Shown: positions 22,282 to 34,890, numbered from the stretch's first letter. The stretch is 64,000 nt of DNA from Cladorhizidae sp. MBARI D1340-BT2 (GCA_028752905.1 JAQNBH010000013.1:42982071-43046070), one strand, 5' to 3'. The notes: generated by a model from the letters alone, not told the origin. Numbers and translations: made by a program.

Positions 22282-25154
22282 ATGGAAGGTTGTATCAGTG
22301 TTGCCAGCGATGTGCGAAGCCAGGATGCCAGCTCCAAAGTCAGCCAATCTACTATACACACTACTTCCTCCTCATCTCGGGCTATATGTCCAGTTTGCAA
22401 GAGATCCATACATGTGACCCAGTGTGGGGTTTTCAAGGTTCATGGTCGAATTGGCTGCCGCTGTCCAGGCTCCGGATCTTTTCCCATACTTGAGGACAGG
22501 TCATGTCAGGTTTCCAGTGGTGATGAGATGTCTTCCCAGGCTTCTCAGAGTGATTCTCATTTGTTTGGCCTTCCAAACCCTTCCGTTAAGCTTCTTAGGA
22601 GGCTGCCACCTAGAAATTTGGCAGCTTCTAAGTTTGCTGTTATTCTTGATGAAGTTTCCTCTATTTCCTCCATTAATGATGTTGGCAAATGGGATCGCCT
22701 TTTTAATTTCTCGTCTCGGTGTTTCAGAGTCCCAGGGGAAGATGGGCGCCTTAAAAGCCTTGCTTCTTATACCAACTCGTTAATCCAGTCTGAATCCAAT
22801 CTCTCACTTACTTCAAATCCTCGGCCCTGTAAATCCATTTTTCATTGTACTCAACATGACTCTTACAATATCTGGCTAAGAGGGTTGCTTCTAAGCTTAA
22901 TGATGGAGATTTTAGAGGGGCTGTCCATATTGCAAGCTCGGATGATTCTTTGGCAGATTTCAGTGAAAGCACTCCGAAGTCCTTGCAGGATAAGCATCCT
23001 CCACCTCATCCAAATTTGGTCATTCCCCCAGCTCCAATTTTATGTGATGATGTTCCACCTTTTGAAGTTTCACCTTCAGTAGTGGCTAAGGCTATTCGCT
23101 CTTTTCCTTGTGAATCTGCTGGAGGACCAGATGGTTTATGTCCTCAACATCTTAAGGATATGATCAGCAAGTCTGCAGGTGATGGGGGTCCCTTACTTCT
23201 TGCATCCCTCACTGTCTTCATCAACATGGTGCTGTTGGGGAAAACTCCAACCTTTGTTCGCCCTTTCTTCTTTGGGGCTTCTCTTGTAGCCTTGAACAAG
23301 AAGGATGGAGGTGTGCGTCCCATAGCCATTGGGTGCACGCTTAGACGCCTGGTAGCGAAATGTGCATGCTGTCAAGTGAGGCAGTCTATGAGTGCTCTTC
23401 TAGCTCCTCTTCAATTGGGTTTCGGGATACGTTCTGGAGCCGAATCTATTGTTCATGCAGGTCGTATTTTCCTGCATAATCTGCAGCCAGGCCATATCCT
23501 CCTGAAGCTTGATTTTCGGAATGCATTTAACACTATTCGTAGGGACAAAATGTTATCTGCTGTGGAAGAGCTAGCTCCTGATTTGCTACCTTTTGTCCAT
23601 TCAACTTACAGTGCCCCATCATCGCTCTTTTTTGGAAATGAAACAATTCAGTCATCTGAAGGAGTTCAACATGGTCATCCCCTGGGTCCACTTTTGTTTT
23701 GTCTTGCTCTTCACAAGACTACACTCAGATTGGTATCCAATTTTAGTGTATTTTATTTGGATGATGGCACTCTTGGGGGTAGCATGGATGATGTACTCAG
23801 TGATTTTAATACAGTGGAAAGTGTGGCTGAGGAGCTGGGTTTGGAGCTTAACCGTGAGAAATGTGAGCTCATCTGTCCAGATCCAGAGACTTTAGGGATC
23901 TCTCTCTGTGCTGCTCCGGGACTTCGTGTGGTCAATCCAGAGGTTGCCACTCTCTTAGGTTCTCCTATTGGTGGTATGGAAGGAGTGGAGGTGCTGCTTA
24001 ACGAGAAGATTGACTCCTTAAAGTTTATGGGTAGCAGACTTCGACACCTCCATGCTCATGATGCCTTTTGTTTGCTTCATCATGCATTTGCAATTCCAAA
24101 GCTACTGTACTCTTTACGATCTTCTCCCTGTTTTTCTTCATCTAAGCTTCAAGATTTTGACTCAATTCAGTGTACCATCTTGAGTGAGATCACCAACATT
24201 CCTCTCAACACTAAAGATCAAGCTTGGTCTCAGGCATCACTTCCAGTGAAGTTTGGTGGTTTGGGGATCAGAAGTGCTGTGATGCTTGCACCTTCCGCCT
24301 TTTTGGCGTCGGCTTCAGGTGCTTTTGATCTTATCCACCAGATTCTTCCAGACTACCTAGGTGATTCAAACTACTCTGAATTTGAACATGGTTTGGAAAT
24401 TTGGTGTCGAGGTCATAGCTGTGAGCCACCATCTGATCCTAGGTCCTCCCAACAGAAAGCCTGGGATGATCCTCATGTTCAGGCTTGTTTTGATTCCCTC
24501 CTGAACTCGAGTGTGGATCTAGCTTCACGGGTACGTATTCAGGCTGCAGCTAGGAAGGAGTCAGGGGCTTGGATCCATGCCCTTCCCATGTCATCCTTAG
24601 GCCTCCGAATGGATGATGATGTGATTAGGGTGGCTACTGGTTTGCGTTTGGGTGTTCCTCTCTGTCATCCCCACAATTGTCTGCAGTGTGGATCCCAAGT
24701 GAATCAGTTTGGCACTCATGGTCTCAACTGTCGGAGAAGTCAAGGTCGTTTCTCGAGGCATGCAGCTGTAAATGACATTATTCATAGATCACTAGCTTCC
24801 ATAAATATTCCCTCTCACCTGGAGCCTTCAGGCATTTCTCGCTTGGATGGCAAGCGTCCTGATGGAGCTTCCATTGTCCCCTGGAAGAATGGCCGTATCC
24901 TTGTGTGGGATGCTACATGTGTGGACAACTTTGCTCCATCCTATGCAAACTTATTACATGAAGGTCCTGGGGCAGTGGCAAACAGAGCCGAGTCCCTGAA
25001 AAAGGAAAAATACGGAAACATTGTTGATACACACTTCTTTGTCCCAATTGGGATAGAGACCACTGGAGTGTTTGGAGGGGAGGTATCTTTGTTCCTTCGG
25101 GAATTAGGTGGCCGTCTCAAAGCAAAGTGCGATGAACCACGTTCCCATCATTAG
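22282..25154 (+). pseudogene. zinc finger-RT-CCHC-nuclease protein, one frameshift
   Basis: The N-terminal part (frame of 22282) has a Cys/His cluster, ICPVCKRSIHVTQCGVF followed by H and C-x-C. The frame changes near 22880, and a 734-residue frame (first ATG 22950) carries the rest. The RT has RPIAIGCTLRRLVAK, LLKLDFRNAFNTIRRD, GVQHGHPLGPLLFCLALH and FYLDDGTLGG (about residue 269). A CCHC knuckle (C-x2-C-x9-H-x3-C, about 577-595) precedes RPDG...VWDATCVD (about 635-655), a PD-x15-D pattern like the restriction-like endonuclease of R2-type elements. I do not know a named family with this exact sequence. The single frame break suggests recent activity. Confidence 0.75.
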
Positions 25155-25184
25155 AATTTCCATTGCAATTCAGCGTGGGAACAC

Positions 25185-25228
25185 TGCAGCGGTGTTAGGC
25201 ACTAGTCAGTATACTAGTGATGACTATT
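25185..25228 (-). repeat. right terminal inverted repeat
   Basis: It starts TGCAGCGGTGTTAGGCACT, about 30 bp after the RT stop codon. It is the reverse complement of 22042-22085 with two differences. Confidence 0.85.
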
Positions 25229-25285
25229 TCTTACTTAAATTAGCTAGCTAGTTCTTTATTGGTAGTTATTCGGCATATTATTGTT

Positions 25286-25880
<595 letters not shown>

Positions 25881-25974
25881 TATTATTATTATATTATTAT
25901 TATTAAATATATTATTATTGGCTTTATTATTGAGTTACAGGAAAAAGTAAAAATTGAATTAAAAATTCTGATGA

Positions 25975-27590
25975 GGCCCTCCAGCTTTTATTTTGAGTCA
26001 TGGAGTGCTCCCAAGAAGCTTCCTCCCCCTCCCTCCATTTCTGTTTTTAACATTCATTTTGTTTTTAACATTGATGGTCCAGTGTTTCTACTGGTCCTGG
26101 TTGTCCATATCTTCTGAGAGCTTTGCTGACCCCATCATTAGCCTGGTCCTGGCTATCCATGTCTTATGAGAGCCTTGAGTTGCCAGCTTTGCTGACTCCA
26201 TCATTGGCCTGGTCATGGCTGTCCATATCTTATGAGAGCCATGAGTTGCCAGATTTGCTGACCCCATCATTAGCCTGGTCCTGGTTGTCCATATCTTATG
26301 AGAGCCTTCTTTGCTGACCCGATCATTGGCCTGGTCCTGGTTGTCCATATCTTATGAGAGCCTTGAGTTGCCAGCTTTGCTGAACCCATCATTGGCCTGG
26401 TCCTGGTTGTCCACATCTTATGAGGGCCTTGAGTTGCCAGCTTTGCTGACCCCATCATTAGCCTGGTCCTGGTTGTCCATATCTTATGAGAGCCTTGAGT
26501 AGCCAGCTTTGCTGACCCCATCATTGGTCTGGTCCTGGTTGTCCATATCTTATGAGAGCCTTGAGTTGCCAGCTTTGCTGACCCCATCATTAGCCTGGTC
26601 CATATCTTATGAGAGCTTTGCTAACCCCATCATTAGCCTGGTCCTGGCTGTCCATGTCTTATGAGAGCCTTGAGTTGCCAGCTTTGCTGACTCCATCATT
26701 GGTCTGGTCATGGCTGTCCATATCTTATGAGAGCCATGAGTTGCCAGATTTGCTGACTCCATCATTAGCCTGGTCCTGGTTGTCCATATCTTATGAGAGC
26801 CTTGAGTTGCCAGCTTTGCTGACTCCATCATTAGCCTGGTCCTGGTTGTCCATATCTTATGAGAGCCTTGCTGACCCCATCATTAGCCTGGTCCTGGCTG
26901 TCCATGTCTTATGAGAGCCTTGAGTTGCCAGCTTTGCTGACCCCATCATTAGCCTGGTCCTGGTTGTCCACATCTTAAATTATGAGGGCCTTGAGTTGCC
27001 AGCTTTGCTGACCCCATCATTGGTCTGGTCCTGGTTGTCCATATCTTATGAGGGCCTTGAGTTGCCAGCTTTGCTGACCCCATCATTAGCCTGGTCCTGC
27101 TTGTCCATATCTTATGAGAGCCTTGAGTTGCCAGCTTTGCTGACCCCATCATTGCCTGGTCCTGGTTGTCCACATCTTATGAGGGCCTTGAGTTGCCAGC
27201 TTTGTTGACCCCATCATTGGCTAGTTAGTGTATTGTATTTCCCCCCCTCCTCCCTCTCTCCCTCCTCTTCTCCACCGCCTACTCCTCCTATTTCTCCTCC
27301 TGCTCCTGCCCTACCTCTACCTCTCCCTCCTCTCCTCCTCTTCCTCCCACATGTACTCCTTCTCTTCTCTCCTCCTCCAGGCTGGCCTACTGGCATAATG
27401 GTGGCAACTACCATACAGTTGATTTTAGTGTCAAAGATAGCTCTCTCTGAGTGGGCATTGTGGGGTTAGGTTGGTAAGGGGTCTATAGCAAGCAAAAGAC
27501 AAGTGATTGGGGAGGCATGGAATTTGTAAGATGTCTGTCTACCTGCAAAATAAAATGCTCAATCAACTTTAAACTTCTTCTGAGTGTTGC
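25975..27590. repeat. composite repeat R1, copy 2, with 66-bp minisatellite
   Basis: Same order as 4250-4990, but the 66-bp array is expanded to about 18 units (26085-27222) with several shortened ones. The unit contains TGGTTGTCCATATCTTATG, then AGAGCCTTGAGTTGCCAGC and TTTGCTGACCCCATCATTAG. At 22 codons per unit, both strands remain open (SLAWSWLSISY on plus, GSAKLATQGSHKIWT on minus). The pyrimidine tract and tail (27232-27590) are nearly identical to 4620-4970. Confidence 0.9.
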
Positions 27591-27609
27591 TTTGCGCTAT
27601 CAATCTCTC

Positions 27610-27700
27610 CCTCTTTATTATATATATATACATGTATATATTATATATATGTGTATATATTATATATATGTGTGTATATATATATAATATACGTTTGCTG
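27610..27700. repeat. AT-rich TA/TATG microsatellite
   Basis: Alternating TATATA with GTGTATATAT runs. No gene from here to 27923. Confidence 0.9.
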
Positions 27701-27923
27701 GTGAAGGCTACAAATAGTGCTCAATGCTGTGTTAAAGCAGAGCAATTGAATAATAGAGAAGTATTGGGATGGCTAGTCCTACTATAGTTTCATGCGAATG
27801 CAATCATCAGGGACAATGAGCAACTGAGGTGGCATGTGAGCATATATGAGGTGGGGCAGGCAAGTGGGGTGATGCAAGTCTATGGATGTGCGTTAATGAA
27901 TGGGTGTTGATGAATGTGATAAT

Positions 27924-28312
27924 TCAAATGCTCTTGAGGAGAAACTTGTTCTTGTGCCTACACTTTGAAAGGAATTCTGATCTCTTGTTCAATGATGTTT
28001 GGCTGTCGGAGTAAATAATGTGGAATTTTTCAGCAATGCAACGTTTCGATATGGTGGAATACGATGCTGCTCTGTCGATAATGGCCCATTTTATGTTGTG
28101 TCGGGTTTTGCTGTCTTTAAGTTTCCATATGTATTTGGGGAGGTCTGTAGTGTTTCTCTTGTTTTCATGGTTAGGAGAACTTGTAGTTTGTGTAGCGTGC
28201 CTTGAAAGTTGTATCCGTGAGCCCTATGTAGTGTTTTTCGTCATGGTCGGTGGAGACGGAGGCAAGGCAGTACCCATCCAGCGGGCAATCTTTCTGGTTT
28301 AGGGTGGTGCAC
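27924..28312 (-). pseudogene. Penelope-type GIY-YIG endonuclease fragment
   Basis: Minus strand, from the right: LNQKDCPLDGYCLAS, then HYIGLTDTTFKARYTNYKFS, a one-base frameshift, KYIWKLKDSKTRHNIKW, and a terminal NKRSEFLSKCRHKNKFLL before a TGA. This matches the GIY-YIG domain found at the C-terminus of Penelope-like retroelement proteins. Only the nuclease end is present, and no RT was found nearby. Its left end (C-terminus) is complete; its right end runs into the 106-bp repeats. Confidence 0.75.
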
Positions 28313-28640
28313 TCACCTGCACAGGCTAAGACCTTGTATTGTGATGATGCTGGGCATCAGGACTGACCAACCAACACTGTTGTGCTCTCCTATGGTGGCA
28401 TGGTTTAGGGTGGGGCACTCACCTGCACAGGCTAAGACCTTGTATTGTGATGATGCTGGGCCTCAGGACTGACCAACCAACACTGTTGTGCTCTCCTATG
28501 TGGGTGTGGTTTAGGGTGGGGCACTCACCTGCACAGGCTAAGGCCTTGTATTGTGATGATGCTATGCCTCAGGACTGACCAACCAACACTGTTGTGCTCT
28601 CCTATGGTGGCATGGTTTAGGGTGGGGCACTCACCTGCAC
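28295..28640. repeat. 106-bp tandem repeat, 3-4 units
   Basis: Starts at 28295, 28401, 28507 and 28613 are exactly 106 bp apart. The unit contains TGGTTTAGGGTGGGGCACTC, then ACCTGCACAGGC and ACCAACCAACACTG. Further copies are at 37700-37870 and 54700-54800. The first 20 bp of the unit are the reverse complement of the CTTLNQ codons of the GIY-YIG fragment. Confidence 0.9.
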
Positions 28641-28990
28641 AGAGCACACACCATTGCTGGCCTTCTCTCAGCATGAGGAGTGTAAATGCCTATATCAATC
28701 AACCTTTAGTCTGTTCATGGACAAATTTCAGCAGTCCTATTGTTGTTGTTGTTGTTGTTGTTGTTTGTGTGTGGTCATCAGGAAAACAAGATGCATTCTG
28801 TCCTTGTGCACACCTCAGGAGTTCTTGCCTATGCTGTGATGAACTTGGGTGGCTCATTCTTCTATAGTTTCCCCTAAAGCCACACCCATCTGCTCATATT
28901 CATCTCGGTGTCTTCAATATCGCCATCTTGTTTCTGGGCCTTCTCTTCATTCCTTTTCTAAATGTGAGTATTGAGAGGATTCCGAGTTAG
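28640..28990. repeat. repeat R3 with (GTT)n tract
   Basis: Sequence beginning GAGCACACACCATTGCTGG follows the 106-bp array and recurs at 37878-38100 and 54803-54985, also after 106-bp units. It includes (TTG)n at 28738-28764. No gene recognised. Confidence 0.8.
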
Positions 28991-29159
28991 CTGCAGACCT
29001 TATAGTGTGGTTCAGAGTGCACAGATAATTGGTGTCAGTTAATTAAGTTCAACTGTTTGATGTGCTCTAGATATAAAAACATTCTTGGTGTATTATCTTG
29101 TGTTCCTATCCTATTTTAGGGCATATAAACGCACCTCATTTCAGCACAGAATATTTACT

Positions 29160-29535
29160 AATTAGTGTATTTTAAGCATCCCACCCCAAAATGTAACCAG
29201 AAAGTAAAATTAGAATGCATACTTTTATTTATACAAGGTGTCGAGGGAAATCTCACCTGACAGTGGCAGAACCAGCAGGTGGTGTTGACAGCAGAACATC
29301 ACTATCTGTGGGATTAACAAAGGGACATAATTATACATGTGAAAGAACAAGCCACTCATGAGCAAACAAGCCACAACCACACCACAGACAACATGCAAGA
29401 ACACTCACCTCACTCAGGAGCCTGTGACTGTAGTACTTAGTGTATTTAAGCATCCCATCCCAAAATGTTGCACTGTATTCTGGTTAAAGAAAGTAGTAAA
29501 ATTATAATGCATACTTTTATTTATACAAGGCAAGC
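29160..29535. repeat. pair of about 85-bp direct repeats
   Basis: GTGTATTTTAAGCATCCCAC through ACTTTTATTTATACAAGG (29160-29240) recurs with a small insertion at 29440-29530. The interval (about 280 bp spacing) and the surrounding 28990-29600 hold no gene I can recognise. Confidence 0.7.
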
Positions 29536-29611
29536 TACCAGTATTTCCTATTGAACATCAGGCAGGAGATCAGTGCAGCAAAAGATGTCCTTTTTAAAGT
29601 CATCATCATTA

Positions 29612-30150
29612 GTTTATAGAAACTGAACTGCTGGCATCAGTGTCTTCAAATAGTGGCCACCCTTCACTTGCATCCAGGCCATTACTAATCCCACACTTTT
29701 TAAAGGATTTCACAATTACTTCAGTTCTTATGCCATCCCACGACTTCTTCACCCACTCAAACACCTGTGTAATGGTGGGCCGCTCCACTCTTCCTGCGGG
29801 GGTGAGGTCATGACCTGGTTCTCCCATCCATTGGTTTCCCTGCTCCCACATGTTAGGTAGCTTAAATATTGACACGTCTAAAGGCGACCATTGGCTCATC
29901 AGCCCCCCAGGAATGGCGGCTACTTGGGTCTTCAATTCTCTCACCTTCTCTTTAATGGCTTCAGTTTTATGTGCTCTGAGTTGGTCCCAAACTAGAAGAG
30001 AAGGTTTTCTTAAGAGCCCACCAGGAGGCCTTGCCCCTACTCTTTGTAGCCACAGTTTCATGCCATTGTCATCCTCCTTCCTTTTACATGAGCAGACACA
30101 CCATGTGCAAGTGGTCTTTGGCTGGAGTTTTCAGATTCGATGGAAATTTA
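29612..30150 (-). pseudogene. Tigger/pogo-type transposase fragment
   Basis: The minus-strand ORF (150 residues from 30061) matches the C-terminal half of a DDE transposase of the pogo/Tigger family: LLVWDQLRAHKTEAIKEKV carries the second catalytic Asp, then AAIPGGLMSQWSPLDVSIF, and ITQVFEWVKKSWDGI followed by KSFKKCGISNGLD. In-frame sequence with weaker similarity extends a little further right. The N-terminal DNA-binding region is absent. No terminal inverted repeats were identified around it. Confidence 0.8.
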
Positions 30151-30500
30151 TTTCTTCATCACCCGCTCTTGCCTACTTGGTCACTATTTAATGCCTAAAT
30201 GCAAGCAGGAAGTTGTAGAATAGCCGCCTCTAGCTACAGATAACTGGCTAGCACTTTCCAGGCACTAGATTTAAGGGTCCCCCCACTTTGGCTGCATGTA
30301 ACTTTAGCATAGTTATACCTGTGCAGCTTTTTTAATACCAAAAGAGAGCACACAGAGAGATCTCTCATTTGAGCTATTATCAAGTTCATAAAGTGAAGTG
30401 TGCAGAATCTATGGGGCAAAGTCGTAATCACAGCATTATGAAATTACGTTTTTCAAACCTTGTCTTGCCTTTTAACTTCCAAAAATAGTAACATCCTTTT
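30151..30500. other. unassigned interval
   Basis: No gene, repeat or element recognised. Confidence 0.4.
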
Positions 30501-30900
30501 CTATGATACTCCTCACCTCATCCTCTTCCTCCTCCTTCCCCAGCCTCTCTCCTCCTCCTTCCCCACCTCTCTCCTCCTCCTTCCCCAGCCTCTCTCCTCC
30601 TCCTTCCCCAGCCTCTCTCCTCCTCCTTCCCCCCCCACCTCTCTCCTCCTTCTCCCCCAGCCTCTCTCCTCCTCCTTCCCCCCTCCTACATGTAATTATC
30701 CTCCTCCTCTCCCTCCTGCTCTTCTCCCTCCCCACAAGCCCTCCCCCTCCTCCTCTAGGCTGCCCTAGTGATCATAATGGTGGGCACTTCCATGCAGTTG
30801 ACTTTAGTGTCTAAAGATAACTCTCTCCGAGTGCTTTAAAACAATGTGTATTTAGGTTGGTAAGGGGTCAGTGGCAAGGAAAGACACGTGATTGTTTGGG
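30500..30900. repeat. pyrimidine-rich CTCCTC tract and diverged R1 tail
   Basis: A strand-asymmetric CCTCTCTCCTCCTCC tract (30510-30750), followed by a diverged form of the R1 tail (CATAATGGTGGGCACTTCC near 30774). The Ser/Pro-rich and Arg/Glu-rich frames are artefacts. Confidence 0.8.
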
Positions 30901-32830
30901 GAGGCACAAACTACTTGTTCCTAAAGATCAGCTACCAATAACCCTCTCTCTTTGTGTGTGTGTGTGTGTGTGTGTATGTGTGTGTGTGGTGTGACATATT
31001 ACGGACTGCTTATGTGATATACTCAGAACACTATATAGCTTAGTATCAAGAAAAGGAAAGTGTGTTGTTATTGTTAGACCCGACAAGATTCTCAAAATGT
31101 TCCCTATCATTCCAGCATTATTCTTGGATTCTTAAGCATACCTATTATTCTCAAAATTATGCTAGCATAATTTATCTAACCCTACTGATATATATATACA
31201 TACATGTATAATATATATACAAGCAAGACAACATTATATTAGTCAAAAAAGAAATGGATTTTTTTTTTACCAGTGCAGATAACAAACATTTACAGGACCA
31301 TAATATAATGCACTCCAAATAGAATACAAATTTTAAACCAGAATTATTACAGTATTGGTGTTCATTGGAAAAGGTTCATTAGGTAAAGGAGAATTAGGTA
31401 AAGGGTCATGCGGTTAATTCTTGTTTCATTTTTGTTGACCAATCATATTCATTTCTTAATTGTCATGTTATTATTTGTGTTTTATAGTCAAGCAGCCACC
31501 CACAAGAAGTCGGTCAGCATAACACCAGAACATGATATTATATACATGTTTATTATAATACTCAAGTAGATCTGATGCATGTGCTTTTATATCATATAAT
31601 ACACACATACATGTGCATTATAAACTGGTTTTGTTGGAGGTAATGTCTGAGGATGATCACTTCTTGGTAAGAAAAGGTGCAGCTGTAGGTGACTCAACTT
31701 AGTTCTATTAATTGTCACAAGAATAAGCAAACAACTAATCCACATGCATTATAAGCTCTGGTTTTGTTGAAGTCATCCACCAGATCCAATGAGGGAACCA
31801 CTGATCACTTCATGGAACTCATTTTCCTGCTTCAGTTCACGTCATGCACCAGGATGGTTGTGACGACCCATTGCCAACCACTGGTTGTTTGGCTTGGTAG
31901 AGAACAGATTAGTGTTGAATCAGGTTATTGTTTGCAACTGATTGGACAGTTTGGAGTCTTCTGATAGACCAATGGACATCTTATAAAGTTAAGTAGGAGG
32001 AAAGTAGAAAAGATAAAGAAGAAAAAACAAAAAAATAATACACACGTGTTTAGATGTATATAAGAGAACATGGCACATTTGTATATTGCATCTATGAGAA
32101 AAGTAAGCACAACATGTTTATTACTAAAGTATACACACATGCCTATGTATTCATATATAACATAGACACATGCATCATAAGTAGCTACCATGTTTATTAC
32201 TAAAGTATACACACATGCCTATGTATTCATATATAACATAGACCCATGCATCATAAGTAGCTACCATGTTTATTACTAAAGTATACACACGTGCCTATGT
32301 ATTCATATAGAACATAGACACATCCATCTACCATGTTTTGTTGAAGGTCTTTGTCGTGTTAAATATAGTCACAAGAGTAAGCTTCAGAGGAAACCAACTG
32401 GTCAGTAACGTGACTACTTTATAGCAGCTGCTTGCTGACCTGGCTCAGCTAGACTCGATATTGAGTCAACACAAGCATGTTTACTGTATTGATATCCTTT
32501 ACCAATTATAAAACTGTGTACTATTTGAGGGTATGCTCTATTATTGTAGCTTGCCAGCCTGCAGCACTAGCATGCATGTAATAACACCACCAGATCCTGA
32601 TCAGGTAGCAATACATTTTGTTTGTATGGCTATTCATATTCCTTCCAGGTCAGCTGCCTTCCATGTTCCACACATAGGCAGACTCTCTCTGATGTCTTCA
32701 TAATGCAGTTTGGCTGTCTCACTAGTATAGTGTTGCCATAATGTTTTTGGTAATTTCCAAATTACTCGCCTGTGTTATCAAAAAAAATTGGCAACAAAAA
32801 ATCCAAACAACATTCATGAGAAATAACATA
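30900..32830. other. AT-rich intergenic DNA with a 76-bp tandem repeat
   Basis: A (TG)n run is at 30953-30988. Three units of a 76-bp repeat start at 32111, 32187 and 32263 (ATGTTTATTACTAAAGTATAC then CACATGCCTATG). Two short direct repeats around TATAA(A/G)CT...GGTTTTGTTG lie near 31620 and 31750. No gene recognised. Confidence 0.6.
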
Positions 32831-34890
32831 CTAAAGTGTGTTCATTGCATTTACACATATCTTTGATAGTTCAGTGTTTGGTTTAAATTCATAGCATTTT
32901 TGAGGAACATTGAATTGCACTGTTAAAAGTGAATTTAATGTAGAAATTCCTAGTCTGTTTCTGTGCTTCGTTTTGTAGAGACCAATGTGGCTGAATAAAC
33001 ATTCGGTATCAGCATTGCCATGGGGTATAACTAGAATGGCTTTTGCGAGTTTTACCAATGTGGAGTAGCGATACTCGGTTTCCAAGTAGTCTTTGATTTG
33101 GCTGATTGCATGCCAATACTTACCCACCTCTGTGATGGCCGTGACTTTAGGAGGTAATGGCGAAGTGCAGAAATCCATAAATTCCTCTTGAAGGCTCGGT
33201 TTGTCACCAACTTGAACTACCTAAGGAACACCAGCAAGCCATACTGTCTTGTTGTAAGCCTGGTTGAAGTCATTTGAGATTCGAGAGTAACTTGTGACTC
33301 ATAGGTAATTGTTTGACAGCTCCTTTGGCTGCAGCAATCCACCAAGCGTGGATAGTCTCCCTAAATTTTCTCACATCTTCAGATGATAATCCATCCTCTT
33401 CTTCAAGGTATGATATATAGTGTGTTGTGACCTACGAAAACTTGGTGTAAAGGGAGATACTCATCTGAGTTATCAATACAACTTGCGAAACATGTTCAGC
33501 ACCACACACATACTCAGAATTCATGAAAACCAACAGAATTTTTCGTATTAAGCCATTGGGCTCTTGGTAGAGAACATGAAGAATTGGAGATTGCTGCTGC
33601 ATGTACCTGTTGAAATTATTAACAATTGGTAATGCAGAACATAGAAAGAGCAAGTAAGCAGTGGTCAGAGGCTTTTCAAGTACAATTTTACTCTTCTCAC
33701 TACTGCCTGCTTATCCTCAGTACTTTGAAAGTATGAGAATAAGGCTTCATATTGCTCGATGAGACAATTTACACAAGCTTCAAGGCTGAGCCATCATGTT
33801 TGGTATGCTTTTAACAACTTGTTTGGCTTGCATTCCATAAAACTCTGAAATTCTTCGCAGCCTCCTTGGGCTCTTCTGGAAATAATACCATACTTCAGTT
33901 GTCAGATCTTCCAATTCATCAGGCAAGACTTTGCAGGCCTCATTTGCTATTAGTGCTGCTATGTGACAATAATAATGAAGAGCAACTAAAGCTGGCTGCT
34001 TACATCATAACCATGACATCACTGAATTTCGTGCTCCCAACATTTACATTGGCCCCATCTGTTCCTAATCTGACAAGATTATCATTAAGGAGGGTAGTGG
34101 ATTCTTGAAAATGCTTATCGATTGCGTTAAATAGCAGCTCTGCAGTTGCCCTCTCTACACTCTCTCGGGCAAAGAAGACATATCTCACCTGTCCTTGGGT
34201 GTTATCGAAGAATCGAAGCATAATAGCAGCTTGTTGTGTAACGGTAATATCAGTTCTCTCATCAGTTTGGAGGCTGAAGTATTTAGTCTCTCTAACTGCT
34301 GCGGAAATGGTTTTCCAACAATCCTGGGCAATAACATTCAACACAGCTGTTGCTTTAGTATGACTGCACTTCAAGTCTTTAGCTATAGAAGAATCAGGAA
34401 ACATCAACTTGTATAGTTTGGTACAATGATCTCCCAAATGAAAGGCAAGATGGTGCTCTACAAGGAACTATGCGATGAGTACTTCTGCACAGATTACAGA
34501 CTCCTCTCTTATTGGCCCAAAGTAGGACTGTAGAGGCAGTACACACACACCATCTTTTCCTGTGTTTGTGTAATTTTGTTTCCTGATGTCTCCTGAGATC
34601 TCTTACCACCTCTTCCAAGGTTTATATCATGAGAGCACTTCATACAGAAGGCAAAAGAAGATCCCTTTCTCGAAGTTGTGGCCCCTGGGAAAGTCTACGA
34701 TAGACACACAATCATTTTTTTGCAGACTTAGAAGACCTGATAGATGTAGAGATTTGACTGTCAATGTCAATTAGTGAAACCTCATATCAGAGTCAGAGTC
34801 AGAATCCATATCTGAAGAATCTTCTTCTGGTAATCTTGAAGTACTGGGTTCTGAAGATGCCATAGCTAACTCTCTCTGACACTCACTGTG
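32831..34890 (-). pseudogene. second hAT transposase relic
   Basis: Minus strand. The C-terminal dimerisation region LAKAILVIPHGNADTECLFS is near 33000-33060. Upstream, a 145-residue frame (34000-34437) carries VRETKYFSLQTDERTDITV and DNLVRLGTDGANVNVG, typical of hAT-like RNase H-fold transposases. Pieces between 33180 and 34000 are shifted. It differs from the hAT at 12826-15558, so it is a different family. The right boundary is uncertain; short minus-strand pieces continue to about 34890. Confidence 0.7.

Larger units (their letters stand above)
22042..25228 (+). mobile_element. RT/nuclease element with 44-bp terminal inverted repeats
   Basis: Inverted repeats at 22042-22085 and 25185-25228 match at 42 of 44 positions by direct comparison. 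They bracket one RT-encoding gene. Outside them the sequence TACCAATA plus AGCTAGCT also occurs in inverted orientation with small gaps, and both outer sides run into ATT/AAT microsatellites. The coding part has the layout of site-specific non-LTR elements of the R2/R4/NeSL type, which are not known for terminal inverted repeats. Confidence 0.7.

Noticed and set aside
26088..27208. Repeat proteins on both strands of the 66-bp array
   Set aside because: Mutually antisense open frames due to a 66-bp period; no regulatory context.
30460..30814. Ser/Pro-rich protein
   Set aside because: Translation of a CTCCTC pyrimidine tract.
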